In this document: positions 1-5,984 of the stretch, one piece after another
How positions within the stretch are numbered: the first letter of the stretch is position 1
Layout: every line of letters begins with the position of its first letter
Source of the DNA: Chloroflexota bacterium
Lineage (GTDB): Bacteria; Chloroflexota; Dehalococcoidia; Dehalococcoidales; UBA3254
NCBI GenBank assembly: GCA_017860765.1
Contig: JAGDMY010000063.1
Location: 1-7,564 of the forward strand
Length of the DNA: 7,564 bases
Direction: 5' to 3'
Translations under genes and position numbers: made by a program
The notes under the pieces: generated by a model
Seen by the model: only the letters and a program-made list of their open reading frames with translations
The model's database searches: none
What the model was told of the DNA's origin: nothing

Positions 1-7
1 TGTTGAA

Positions 8-607
8 ATGCCTTATACCAGTAGGCCGGAGGATATCCCCAGGTTGCTGCAGCAACTGTCGACCGTCAAAGTCCCGGCCGGTCGGGTCGATAGCGCCTAT
101 TTGAAAGCGCTGGGTTTTTCCGCAGCCTCCAGCAAACATCTCCTGAATGTCCTCAAGATGCTGGGCTTTCTGGACGAAAACGACAAGCCCTCGGCCTCCT
201 GGCTGGCCTATGTCGCCGACGAACGCAGAGGCCAGGTGCTGGCTTCGGCAGTGAAGAAGGCCTATGCCGGTCTGTTCCAGAGCTCCTTATGCCCCTATCT
301 GGAGGGAGATGAAGAAATACTCGACTATCTGAAGCAAAATGTCAAAGCTTCAGACCGGGACATGCTTTTAATGGTGCAGACTTTCCGCAATTTGAGCGAG
401 CCGGCGGATTTTCAGGACTTGCTCCCTGAAGCGGAATGCGACCGGTCGGTGCCATCCCTAAAAGGCGCAGAGCCCGAAAGCAGAGTGAAGGTAAATCCCA
501 ACCTGCAGCTCAATATTCAGATTCATATTGACCCCGATACCCCGGAAGAAAAAATCGAGGTCATTTTCAAGAATCTGCGCAAGTATCTGCTGGGGAAAGA
601 AACCTGA
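8..607 (+). CDS. DUF5343-like protein of unknown function
   Basis: I assign this 199-residue protein to the DUF5343 type from its overall pattern, recalled rather than searched. The N-terminal part (about 1-75) has the order Tyr-Thr-x-Arg-Pro start, a helix ending in a Val-Pro-x-x-Val/Arg turn, then a LGFSAASSKHLLNVLKMLGF segment and a FLDENDKPS turn, which resembles a winged-helix fold. A helical middle (about 75-135) includes GQVLASAVKKAYAGLF. After an acidic linker, the C-terminus (about 162-195) reads NLQLNIQIHIDPDTPEEKIEVIF, a strand-plus-helix tail I associate with this family. The biochemical role is unknown. Only seven bases precede the ATG. They contain no in-frame stop and no clear Shine-Dalgarno, so the true start could lie upstream of the window, although the Met fits where family members begin. 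The 3' end overlaps the convergent acetyltransferase gene by 41 bp. Confidence 0.75.
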   Translation: MPYTSRPEDIPRLLQQLSTVKVPAGRVDSAYLKALGFSAASSKHLLNVLKMLGFLDENDKPSASWLAYVADERRGQVLASAVKKAYAGLFQSSLCPYLEGDEEILDYLKQNVKASDRDMLLMVQTFRNLSEPADFQDLLPEAECDRSVPSLKGAEPESRVKVNPNLQLNIQIHIDPDTPEEKIEVIFKNLRKYLLGKET

Positions 608-1076
608 ATCTTCCCAGTACCACCGAAGTCTCAACCTGCCGCGGTGGAATATTCCAGTAGGTGTTCAGAAGTTTATCTTTGTCCGCTAAAAGCTGGAAAC
701 CGTGCTTCCTGTAAAATTCAATAGCCCACCTGGCATCGGCCCAGGTCCCTACCAGAACGCGATCCGTAGCTGCGCGGTCTAGAATATGGCCCAGAAGACG
801 GCTGCCAACTCCCCGGTTCTGCTGCTGCGGAAGAACATAGGCATGTCGGATGAGTGTTACATCCTTTACCGGCTCCGCTCCCATTACTCCCACCAGTTGC
901 GCCGCTTCCTCCCAGCCGAAAAAGGTCATGCGTTGCATCTCCTGCCGGAGCTCCTGCATTGGCATATAAGGCTGATGGTAACAGTCCGCCGGAATGGAGC
1001 CATCATAAGCTTTGGCGGCCTCGTTGATTATGAAGTACATTCTCCGGGCATCTTTTTCCTGACAGGCGCGTATCAA
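567..1076 (-). CDS. GNAT family N-acetyltransferase (TTG start)
   Basis: A 169-residue cytoplasmic acetyltransferase of the GNAT fold, predicted to move an acetyl group from acetyl-CoA to an unidentified amine. Motif A is visible: beta-4 as VTLIRHAYVLP followed by the acetyl-CoA pyrophosphate loop QQQNRGVGSRLL (the Q/R-x-x-G-x-G/A signature). Motif B follows as WAIEFYRKHGFQLL. The ending YWNIPPRQVETSVVL is typical, as I recall, of a stand-alone GNAT subfamily whose substrate is not known to me. I chose the TTG at 1074-1076 because a purine-rich Shine-Dalgarno block (GAGGGGGG and GGAG, 1079-1091) sits just upstream, the protein then opens with the GNAT-like MIRACQEKDARRMYFIINEA, and an extended -10 promoter at 1116-1124 would start transcription downstream of the only longer ATG (1190). 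About 14 extra C-terminal residues are encoded inside the overlap with the convergent DUF5343 gene. Confidence 0.88.
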   Translation of the reverse strand: MIRACQEKDARRMYFIINEAAKAYDGSIPADCYHQPYMPMQELRQEMQRMTFFGWEEAAQLVGVMGAEPVKDVTLIRHAYVLPQQQNRGVGSRLLGHILDRAATDRVLVGTWADARWAIEFYRKHGFQLLADKDKLLNTYWNIPPRQVETSVVLGRFRFLSPADTCADS

Positions 1077-1115
1077 TTCTCCGCCCCCCTCTTTTTTGAA
1101 ACTACTCGTTATTAA

Positions 1116-1124
1116 ATTATAACA
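1116..1124 (-). promoter_or_regulatory. Extended -10 promoter for the GNAT gene
   Basis: On the minus strand this reads TGTTATAAT, a perfect extended -10 element (TG-n-TATAAT) for a housekeeping sigma factor. No -35 hexamer is convincing at a 16-18 nt spacing, as is common for extended -10 promoters. Initiation would fall near 1109, giving a leader of about 33 nt before the TTG start at 1076. A short palindrome, CGCT-GTT-AGCG (1125-1135), abuts the TG on its upstream side and might be a protein site, but it is too short to press. Confidence 0.6.
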
Positions 1125-1166
1125 CGCTGTTAGCGCGGAACCCTTTGATTTCTGATGGGCACGTAA

Positions 1167-1186
1167 ACATGCTATAATTAGCATGT
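1167..1186. promoter_or_regulatory. Perfect palindrome covering the rhomboid promoter, candidate operator
   Basis: Arms ACATGCTA (1167-1174) and TAGCATGT (1179-1186) are exact reverse complements around the 4-nt centre TAAT. The 20-bp element contains the whole extended -10 of the rightward promoter and reaches the expected transcription start. This size and placement suit a dimeric helix-turn-helix repressor that would block RNA polymerase. I do not recognise the motif as that of a named regulator, and no regulator gene lies next to it in this window. A chance palindrome of this length is unlikely, but AT-rich promoter sequence makes it less surprising. Confidence 0.5.
1170..1178 (+). promoter_or_regulatory. 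Extended -10 promoter for the rhomboid gene
   Basis: TGCTATAAT is a perfect extended -10 element. A poor -35 match (TTCTGA, 1150-1155) is available at 17 nt. A better-looking TTGATT (1145-1150) is 22 nt away, too far. Initiation near 1185 would give a leader of about 75 nt before the ATG at 1260. The promoter may also reach glyA, since no strong terminator separates the two genes. Confidence 0.6.
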
Positions 1187-1201
1187 CCAATGGGCTTAAC
1201 C

Positions 1202-1231
1202 GTCTGAGTGCCTCAAGCCTGGCTCTCAGAC
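1202..1231 (+). other. Stem-loop in the 5' leader of the rhomboid mRNA
   Basis: GTCTGAG-T-GCC (1202-1212) pairs with GGC-T-CTCAGAC (1221-1231), an 11-position stem with a single T-T mismatch around an 8-nt loop (TCAAGCCT). It is not an intrinsic terminator because no T-run follows. Competing pairings exist. CTCAG (1225-1229) can pair with CTGAG (1233-1237), and CCTCA (1211-1215) can pair with TGAGG (1234-1238). Both reach into the Shine-Dalgarno at 1236-1242, so the leader could in principle switch between ribosome-accessible and ribosome-blocked states. That switching is inference. Confidence 0.45.
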
Positions 1232-1235
1232 CCTG

Positions 1236-1242
1236 AGGGAGG
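1236..1242 (+). promoter_or_regulatory. Distant Shine-Dalgarno of the rhomboid gene
   Basis: AGGGAGG is a strong Shine-Dalgarno but ends 17 nt before the ATG at 1260, against a usual 5-10 nt. An in-frame TAA (1254-1256) excludes an earlier start in this frame, and no other start codon at normal spacing opens the rhomboid frame. Either initiation is inefficient, or local RNA structure shortens the effective distance. Confidence 0.5.
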
Positions 1243-1259
1243 AATTAGTAAAGTAACCA

Positions 1260-1850
1260 ATGTCTTATCGACCTTATCGCAGGCAGGGCATTAATCCAAT
1301 TTGGATCATCATCGGTGTCAATGTAGTTATTTTCTTTGCTACCTTAATCGATCAAAATCTGATCTTTACCCGGTTTGGTCTAATACCAATTTTTTTCCGG
1401 GAGGCCCCCTGGACGATATTTACCTACATGTTTGTCCATGCCGGCTGGGCGCATATTATTTTTAACATGCTCACCCTCTACTTCTTCGGCACATTTGCCA
1501 TGGCTCTGGTGGGTGAAGTCTCTTTCCTGACCACCTATTTTGTGGGGGGAATCGTCGGAGGGCTGTTTTTCCTGGTACTGGCCCCGCTGACGGGTGCCCA
1601 GAATGTGTTCGTCGTCGGAGCCTCAGGCGCCGTTTATGCTCTGGGGGGACTTCTGGTGGTAATGAGGCCTAACACCAGGGTACTCACTTTTCCGATCCCC
1701 ATCCCGATGCCGTTATGGATAGCGATTCTCATAGGTTTTGTCCTGGTTTCCTTCTATCCGGGGGTAGCCTGGCAGGCCCACCTGGGGGGCATTGTCTACG
1801 GAGCGGCAGTGGGTTTCTATTTTCGTCAACGGGAAAGAAGGGGAAGATAA
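1260..1850 (+). CDS. Rhomboid family intramembrane serine protease
   Basis: A 196-residue polytopic membrane protein of the rhomboid family, which cleaves transmembrane helices of other proteins within the lipid bilayer. The catalytic dyad is visible: Ser122 in GASG (VVGASGAVYAL) and His174 in AHLGG (WQAHLGGIVYG). The family HxxxN motif of TM2 is present as His65-x3-Asn69 in HAGWAHIIFNM and contributes to the oxyanion hole. Six hydrophobic segments can be placed at about 14-30, 64-84, 88-108, 115-134, 150-166 and 170-188, so this is the minimal six-helix bacterial form without extra domains. A basic N-terminus (RPYRR) and a basic C-tail (RQRERRGR) suggest both ends are cytoplasmic. The natural substrate cannot be inferred from the neighbours. 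The ATG follows an in-frame stop, so the start is fixed at or after 1260. The promoter at 1170-1178 and a structured leader precede it. Confidence 0.95.
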   Translation: MSYRPYRRQGINPIWIIIGVNVVIFFATLIDQNLIFTRFGLIPIFFREAPWTIFTYMFVHAGWAHIIFNMLTLYFFGTFAMALVGEVSFLTTYFVGGIVGGLFFLVLAPLTGAQNVFVVGASGAVYALGGLLVVMRPNTRVLTFPIPIPMPLWIAILIGFVLVSFYPGVAWQAHLGGIVYGAAVGFYFRQRERRGR

Positions 1851-1923
1851 CAAGTTTAACCTCATTTTTAAACGCTTTTAGCCGGTAATTTTTTAACTCT
1901 ACTTTACCCTGCAGGAGGGAGTA

Positions 1924-3168
1924 ATGAGTTCTTTAAACCAGACTGATCCCGAAGTCAGTCGCATCCTCCAACAAGAGATCAAGCGCCAGCAGGAAACCAT
2001 TAACCTGATAGCCTCAGAGAACTACGTGGATCGCGCCATTATGGAAGCGCAGGCCAGCGTTTTTACCAACAAGTATGCCGAAGGTTATCCCGGGGCCCGT
2101 TTCTACGGCGGCTGCGGAAACATGGATACCATCGAGTCCCTGGCCATAGAGAGAGCTAAAACGCTTTTCCACGCTGAATACGCCAATGTTCAGCCCCATA
2201 GCGGAGCTCAGGCCAATATGGCCGTCTATTTCAGCCTGGTGAACCCGGGTGAGACGGTCATGGGGATGAACCTGTCCCACGGGGGACATTTGACGCACGG
2301 TTCCCCGGCCAATTTTTCGGGCAAATTATATAATTTTGTCCACTACGGTGTAAATCGGGAAACGGAGAGGATAGACTACGATGAGCTGGAAAAGCTGGCC
2401 ATCCAGTATCGCCCTAAACTGATCGTTAACGGCGCCAGCGCATATCCCCGTATAATTGATTTCGCCCGATTCAGGAAAATTGCCGACCTGGTAGGGGCGA
2501 AGTTGATGACTGATATTGCCCATATTGCGGGCCTGGTAGCAGCCGGAGTCCATCCCAGCCCGGTGCCTTACTCTGACCTTATCAGCGGTACGACGCACAA
2601 GACTTTACGCGGACCGCGGGCGGGGTTCATTGTAGGCAGGGAAGAATACGCCTCCAAAGTGGATGCGGCCGTGTTTCCTAGGGTTCAGGGCGGTCCCCTG
2701 ATGCATGTTATTGCTGCCAAGGCAGTTTGTTTCCACGAAGCTCTGCAGCCGGATTTTGTTAAATACCAGCAGGCCATTTTAGATAATGCCCTGGTTTTAG
2801 CCTCTGAACTGGGAAAGGCAGGACTGCGTCTGGTGTCAGGAGGTACGGATAATCACATGCTGCTGGTTGACCTTGCGGGAATGGGAGTTACCGGTTGGGA
2901 AGCGCAACAGGCCCTGGAAGGGGTAGGCATCGTAGCCAACCGGAATGCCATCCCCTTTGATCCTCGACCTCCCAAGATTGCCAGTGGAATGAGGTTCGGT
3001 ACCCCCGCTGTCACCTCAAGGGGTATGGGGAAAGAGGAAATGCAGACCATCGCAGCCTGGATTGTGAAGGTGATTTCCCATATGGGCGATCCGAATGTGA
3101 AAAAAGAGGTCAGTGAAGAGGTGCGCCAGATGTGTGCCCGCTTCCCGGTACCTGCCACCGATTGTTAG
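1924..3168 (+). CDS. glyA: Serine hydroxymethyltransferase
   Basis: A 414-residue PLP enzyme that interconverts serine plus tetrahydrofolate with glycine plus 5,10-methylene-tetrahydrofolate, the main cytoplasmic source of one-carbon units. Full family length is present. Recognisable blocks are [10 protein letters not shown] (27-35), [17 protein letters not shown] (48-64), [13 protein letters not shown] (90-102), [12 protein letters not shown] (118-128), the PLP-contacting Asp197 and His200 in [13 protein letters not shown], the Schiff-base lysine Lys226 in [14 protein letters not shown], and the substrate-carboxylate arginine Arg357 in [14 protein letters not shown]. Small departures from the most common wording (NGASAYPR instead of AGASAYPR, TDIAH instead of VDMAH) touch no catalytic residue. 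The start is supported by AGGAGG (1913-1918) five nt upstream. It lies 73 bp after the rhomboid gene, possibly cotranscribed. Its stop is 9 bp from the stop of the convergent gene. Confidence 0.98.
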   Translation: MSSLNQTDPEVSRILQQEIKRQQETINLIASENYVDRAIMEAQASVFTNKYAEGYPGARFYGGCGNMDTIESLAIERAKTLFHAEYANVQPHSGAQANMAVYFSLVNPGETVMGMNLSHGGHLTHGSPANFSGKLYNFVHYGVNRETERIDYDELEKLAIQYRPKLIVNGASAYPRIIDFARFRKIADLVGAKLMTDIAHIAGLVAAGVHPSPVPYSDLISGTTHKTLRGPRAGFIVGREEYASKVDAAVFPRVQGGPLMHVIAAKAVCFHEALQPDFVKYQQAILDNALVLASELGKAGLRLVSGGTDNHMLLVDLAGMGVTGWEAQQALEGVGIVANRNAIPFDPRPPKIASGMRFGTPAVTSRGMGKEEMQTIAAWIVKVISHMGDPNVKKEVSEEVRQMCARFPVPATDC

Positions 3169-3177
3169 CCTGAGTTT

Positions 3178-3873
3178 TCAGCAGTTGAAGCCGTTTTTGC
3201 GCAGCCATTCCAGGCCTTTTAGAGTATCGCTGGCCACTTTGGCCTTTTCGCATTCCCGGACGCGAAATTTAAAACACCAGTAGGTGAATTCTTTGATTTC
3301 TGCTAGAACGCTGCTGGCAAGCTGGTGATGATGTTTTTCTTTGCGGAACTGCTTGAATAATTCCGCCCGGGCGGTGCCATAGATCCGGGAAAAAGTCTCC
3401 TCTTCCTCGCCGCGGGGGTTGGTCCAGGCATTGGAATGCCTCTCTTTGCGCACTTCTTCGCGAACAGCCTGGACAAGGGCTTCCTCGACAGTTACCCCGT
3501 AGAAAAAATTAAGGTGCTGGTGATACTTCCTGGCGCCGATTATATCCTGGAATTCTGCGGAACTTAAGGGCAGCGGCGGTTTATTCTGAAATAACAGGGC
3601 ATGTTTCTCGGCTTCCGGGACCAGCCCATCCACTGCCTCGCACAGCCGCTCGGCCAGAAGCAGCCAGTCGAAAGCCTCACCCTCAATCAGGTAGCAGTAA
3701 TGCCGTCCCAGCAAGTTTTCGCTCTCATCAGTCCACATCCCGACAGCTTCGAGGAGGGCAATATACCAGTGTTTCCCGGACCCTAAAGCTTCCTGAAAAT
3801 GATGGACCGCCGCTCCGGCATTACTTACCGGCGGCAGAATGTTTTCAGATTCTTCCCGGGTGGCCTTTTCCAT
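3178..3873 (-). CDS. Conserved-looking protein of unknown function, coupled to polX
   Basis: I do not recognise a named family. The 231-residue protein looks soluble and mainly helical, without signal peptide, membrane segment or nucleotide-binding motif. Notable parts are an acidic N-tail (1-18), VHHFQEALGSGKHWYIALLEAVGMW (23-47), GRHYCYLIEGEAFDWLLLAERLCEAVDGLVP (56-86), a Pro-rich link, NFFYGVTVEEALVQAVREEVRKERH, a polar stretch rich in Glu, then FTYWCFKFRVRECEKAKVASDTLKGLEWL near the end. The many aromatic, His and Cys residues suggest a genuine folded protein. Codon usage resembles its neighbours. The ATG at 3871-3873 is directly preceded by a TTG (3874-3876) that could also start, and by a TAG just upstream. 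The gap to the polX stop is 6 nt and the Shine-Dalgarno is weak, so translation probably depends on polX. A link to DNA repair is only guilt by association. Confidence 0.85.
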   Translation of the reverse strand: MEKATREESENILPPVSNAGAAVHHFQEALGSGKHWYIALLEAVGMWTDESENLLGRHYCYLIEGEAFDWLLLAERLCEAVDGLVPEAEKHALLFQNKPPLPLSSAEFQDIIGARKYHQHLNFFYGVTVEEALVQAVREEVRKERHSNAWTNPRGEEEETFSRIYGTARAELFKQFRKEKHHHQLASSVLAEIKEFTYWCFKFRVRECEKAKVASDTLKGLEWLRKNGFNC

Positions 3874-3879
3874 CAACTA

Positions 3880-5601
3880 CTATTTTAACCAAAATTCCCC
3901 CACTTTTTCCAGTGGCAACGCATTAAGCACGTCTTTGGCTTCACACCAGCCCCGCCGCGCAGTCCCTATCCCAAAACGCATGAAGTCCAGTTGTGCCCGC
4001 TGGTGAGCGTCGGTATTAATCACCAGCTTTACCCCCAGTTCGCGTGCCCGGAAGATGTGGGTATCCTTAAGGTCGAGGCGGGTAGGCATAGCGCTGATTT
4101 CCAGGGCTTTGTTGTGGGCCCTGGCGGCGGCGAAGACGGCCTCGATGTTTACTGCCACTGCCTCTCTTTCACCGAGTATGCGGCAGGTGGGATGGGCGAT
4201 GATGTCGACGTGCGGGTTTTCAATCGCCTGGATAATGCGGTGGGTCATCTGGTCTTCGTTCTGGCCCATACTGGAATGAACAGCCCCCAGTACTACGTCC
4301 AGACCGGCCAGCACGGCGTCCGGCATGTCCAGTGTGCCATTGGCCTTGATATCTACCTCCAGACCGGTGAAGATATGTATTCCGGTGAGCCGGCGGTTGA
4401 TGTCCTCGATCTCCTTTATTTGCTGGCGGAGACGCTCCTCGTTCAGGCCCCGGGCGATACCCAGTCCTACCGAGTGGTCTGTAATGGCGATATATTCGTA
4501 CCCTCTTTCCCGGGCGGCGATGGCCAGTTCCTCAATCGGTTCTTGTCCGTCGCTCCAGCTGGAGTGGATATGCAGGTCGCCCTTGATATCAGACAGTTGA
4601 ATCAGCCGCGGCAAAAGCCCCTTTTCGGCGAGCTCAATCTCACGCTGTCCTTCACGAATCTCCGGAGGGATATAGTCCAATCCCTGCCGTCTGTAGAAGG
4701 CTTCCTCGCTGGCGAATTTCTCCATTTTCCCGGCGGCTACCTCGGTTATGCCGTATTCGGAAAGGCTTAAGCCAAGCCGCTCCGCCCGCTTCCTCAGGTC
4801 TATGTTATGTTGTTTGCTGCCGGTGGAATACTGGAGCGCCGAGCCGAAGGAATCATGGTCCAGCAGTCTGAAGTCCGCCTGAAGGCCATTAAAGATGATC
4901 GCACTGGCTTTGGTAGAGCCCTTTTCCAGGACTTCTCTGACCTGAGGCAGCCTGATGAAAGCTTGAATAACTTCCTCAGGGTCATCGGCGGTACCCACGA
5001 TATCAATATCTCCGATGGTATCCCGGAAGCGGCGCAGGCTGCCGGCCGGAGTCAAGTTTTTTAGACCGGGCACACCCTGTAAAGCGCCGAGCAGCGCATC
5101 CGCAGCCGGTAAGGCGCTGCCCAGGGGTATGCGCTGTTCGCTTTTCTTTTTCCGGTAAGCCTTGATCTGTTGAAGTATGTTCTGGGCGGTCTTTTCACCC
5201 ATGCGGGGCAATTCGGCCACCCGCCCGTCCTCGATCGCCCTTTCTAACTCTTCCAGGGTAGTGACTTTTAACTCTTTGGCGATCACGAAGGCGGTGCGTG
5301 GGCCGATCCCGGGGACCTCCAGAAGGGTGCCGATCCCGTCGGGAAACTCGGCCCGCAATCGATCGTAATATGCCAGGTGGCCGGTATTGATCAATTCGGT
5401 AAGCTTTTTGGCAATAGCCTCACCGACCCCGGGGATCTCCCTTAAGCGCTCCTCTTTCACCAGCTTTTCTACGTCTTCCCCGAGGAACTCGATGGAGCGG
5501 GCGGCCTTTTGATAAGCCCTGGTCTTGAAGACATTCTCGCCCTTAAGCTCTAAAAGGTCGGCAATATCTTCCAGAATTTTGACTATTTCACTATTTTTCA
5601 T
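3880..5601 (-). CDS. polX: DNA polymerase/3'-5' exonuclease PolX
   Basis: A 573-residue bacterial family X DNA polymerase with a fused PHP nuclease, matching the usual length. It fills short gaps during base-excision and break repair and removes mismatched or damaged 3' ends. The N-terminal 8-kDa-like region carries helix-hairpin-helix elements at IPGVGEAIAKKL (56-67), VPGIGPRTAFVIA (96-108) and LPRMGEKTAQNIL (131-143). The nucleotidyltransferase core has GSLRR (187-191), the metal-binding Asp198 and Asp200 in GDIDIVG, and the third Asp243 in QADFRLL. The PHP domain (about 338-573) keeps the full metal set: His344 and His346 (DLHIH), Asp351, His376 (TDHS), Glu415 (GLEVDI), His442 (GAVHSS), His470 (AHPT), Asp531 and His533 (NTDAH). 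All nine being intact predicts an active exonuclease. The start fits the family N-terminus, with only a short AGG before it. A perfect inverted repeat lies 13 bp upstream. Confidence 0.97.
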   Translation of the reverse strand: MKNSEIVKILEDIADLLELKGENVFKTRAYQKAARSIEFLGEDVEKLVKEERLREIPGVGEAIAKKLTELINTGHLAYYDRLRAEFPDGIGTLLEVPGIGPRTAFVIAKELKVTTLEELERAIEDGRVAELPRMGEKTAQNILQQIKAYRKKKSEQRIPLGSALPAADALLGALQGVPGLKNLTPAGSLRRFRDTIGDIDIVGTADDPEEVIQAFIRLPQVREVLEKGSTKASAIIFNGLQADFRLLDHDSFGSALQYSTGSKQHNIDLRKRAERLGLSLSEYGITEVAAGKMEKFASEEAFYRRQGLDYIPPEIREGQREIELAEKGLLPRLIQLSDIKGDLHIHSSWSDGQEPIEELAIAARERGYEYIAITDHSVGLGIARGLNEERLRQQIKEIEDINRRLTGIHIFTGLEVDIKANGTLDMPDAVLAGLDVVLGAVHSSMGQNEDQMTHRIIQAIENPHVDIIAHPTCRILGEREAVAVNIEAVFAAARAHNKALEISAMPTRLDLKDTHIFRARELGVKLVINTDAHQRAQLDFMRFGIGTARRGWCEAKDVLNALPLEKVGEFWLK

Positions 5602-5614
5602 ATACCTGAAATTA

Positions 5615-5656
5615 AAATGCGATAATATCCCTTTTCAATTTAATATTATCGCATTT
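5615..5656. repeat. Perfect 14-bp inverted repeat between the small gene and polX
   Basis: The left arm AAATGCGATAATAT (5615-5628) and right arm ATATTATCGCATTT (5643-5656) are exact reverse complements separated by 14 nt. As leftward RNA it would form a 14-bp, mostly A-U stem ending in a GCG clamp, followed by TTAATTTC, a mediocre U-tract. It could therefore be a weak intrinsic terminator ending the secA unit. Alternatively it is a two-site operator for polX, since the arms contain GATAAT and TATTAT, near-matches to a -10, or a small dispersed genomic repeat. No good -35 partner was found for either near -10. The repeat is certain and its function is open. Confidence 0.8.
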
Positions 5657-5693
5657 CATTTCTTTTAACGCGGAGCCCGGGTAAGCCCATTTT

Positions 5694-5975
5694 CTACATC
5701 CAGATTTGCGAGCGCATTTTAAGCTGCATTATATAACGGATGACGGGGTTCATTTTGGCGTCTTCCTTATGCAGATGGTATTGCATGAGGTTCCTGGCCT
5801 CCTGGGTGGCATTGCCCTTCTCTTTGGCCTTTTTAATGTTTTCCAGAAGGCTATGCTCCCGCTGCAGCTTCATTTTACGGCGCCATTCTTTACCGCTGAT
5901 TTTATTGTCGGGTCCATATTGGGCCAGCTTGCCGTTGACCTCTTTGAGCGCCAGTTCCAATTCCTCATTCGTCAT
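5694..5975 (-). CDS. Small charged helical protein downstream of secA, function unknown
   Basis: A 93-residue protein without a family I recognise. It is rich in Lys, Glu, Gln and Asn, with no Cys and no membrane segment. It looks like two or three amphipathic helices: TNEELELALKEVNGKLAQY near the start, then KEWRRKMKLQREHSLLENIKKAKEKG, then TQEARNLMQYHLHKED, and a basic Met-rich tail (IRYIMQLKMRSQIWM). The ATG at 5973-5975 is preferred because GAGGT (5980-5984), overlapping the secA stop, lies 4 nt upstream. A GTG at 5991-5993 would add six residues and overlap secA by 11 nt. The tight arrangement indicates cotranscription and translational coupling with secA. The opposite strand also has open frames here, but they look like antisense read-through of this and the secA frame. 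A role in secretion is possible only by position. Confidence 0.75.
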   Translation of the reverse strand: MTNEELELALKEVNGKLAQYGPDNKISGKEWRRKMKLQREHSLLENIKKAKEKGNATQEARNLMQYHLHKEDAKMNPVIRYIMQLKMRSQIWM

Positions 5976-5979
5976 CTTG

Positions 5980-5984
5980 ACCTC
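5980..5984 (-). promoter_or_regulatory. Shine-Dalgarno of the small gene, overlapping the secA stop
   Basis: On the minus strand GAGGT lies 4 nt before the ATG at 5973-5975 and shares its first two bases with the secA TGA (5983-5985). It favours the ATG over the earlier GTG (5991-5993). It also means that ribosomes terminating on secA sit on the initiation site of the next gene. Confidence 0.5.

Noticed and set aside
786..1115. Rightward open frame opposite the GNAT gene
   Set aside because: It is antisense to the acetyl-CoA-binding motif of a clear GNAT protein, and its own translation resembles nothing.
1145..1178. TTGATT (1145-1150) as the -35 partner of TATAAT at 1173-1178
   Set aside because: The 22-nt spacing is too long for a normal sigma-70-type promoter. 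The extended -10 explains the site better.
1077..1190. N-terminal extension of the GNAT protein to an ATG at 1190
   Set aside because: The extra 38 residues contain the Shine-Dalgarno and promoter sequence and do not match the GNAT fold. A good extended -10 at 1116-1124 would start transcription after that ATG.
1853..1876. Imperfect stem (AAGTTTAA with TTAAA and CTT) after the rhomboid stop as a terminator
   Set aside because: It needs a 2-nt bulge, is nearly all A-T, and is followed by only TTTTAG. It is too weak to call.
3170..3182. Small palindrome CTGA-GTTT-TCAG after glyA as a terminator
   Set aside because: The stem is only four pairs and no T-run follows on either strand.
3991..4770. 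Long rightward open frame (259 codons) opposite polX
   Set aside because: It lies wholly antisense to polX, whose catalytic motifs are intact throughout. Its translation has no recognisable domain, and it has no promoter or Shine-Dalgarno of note.
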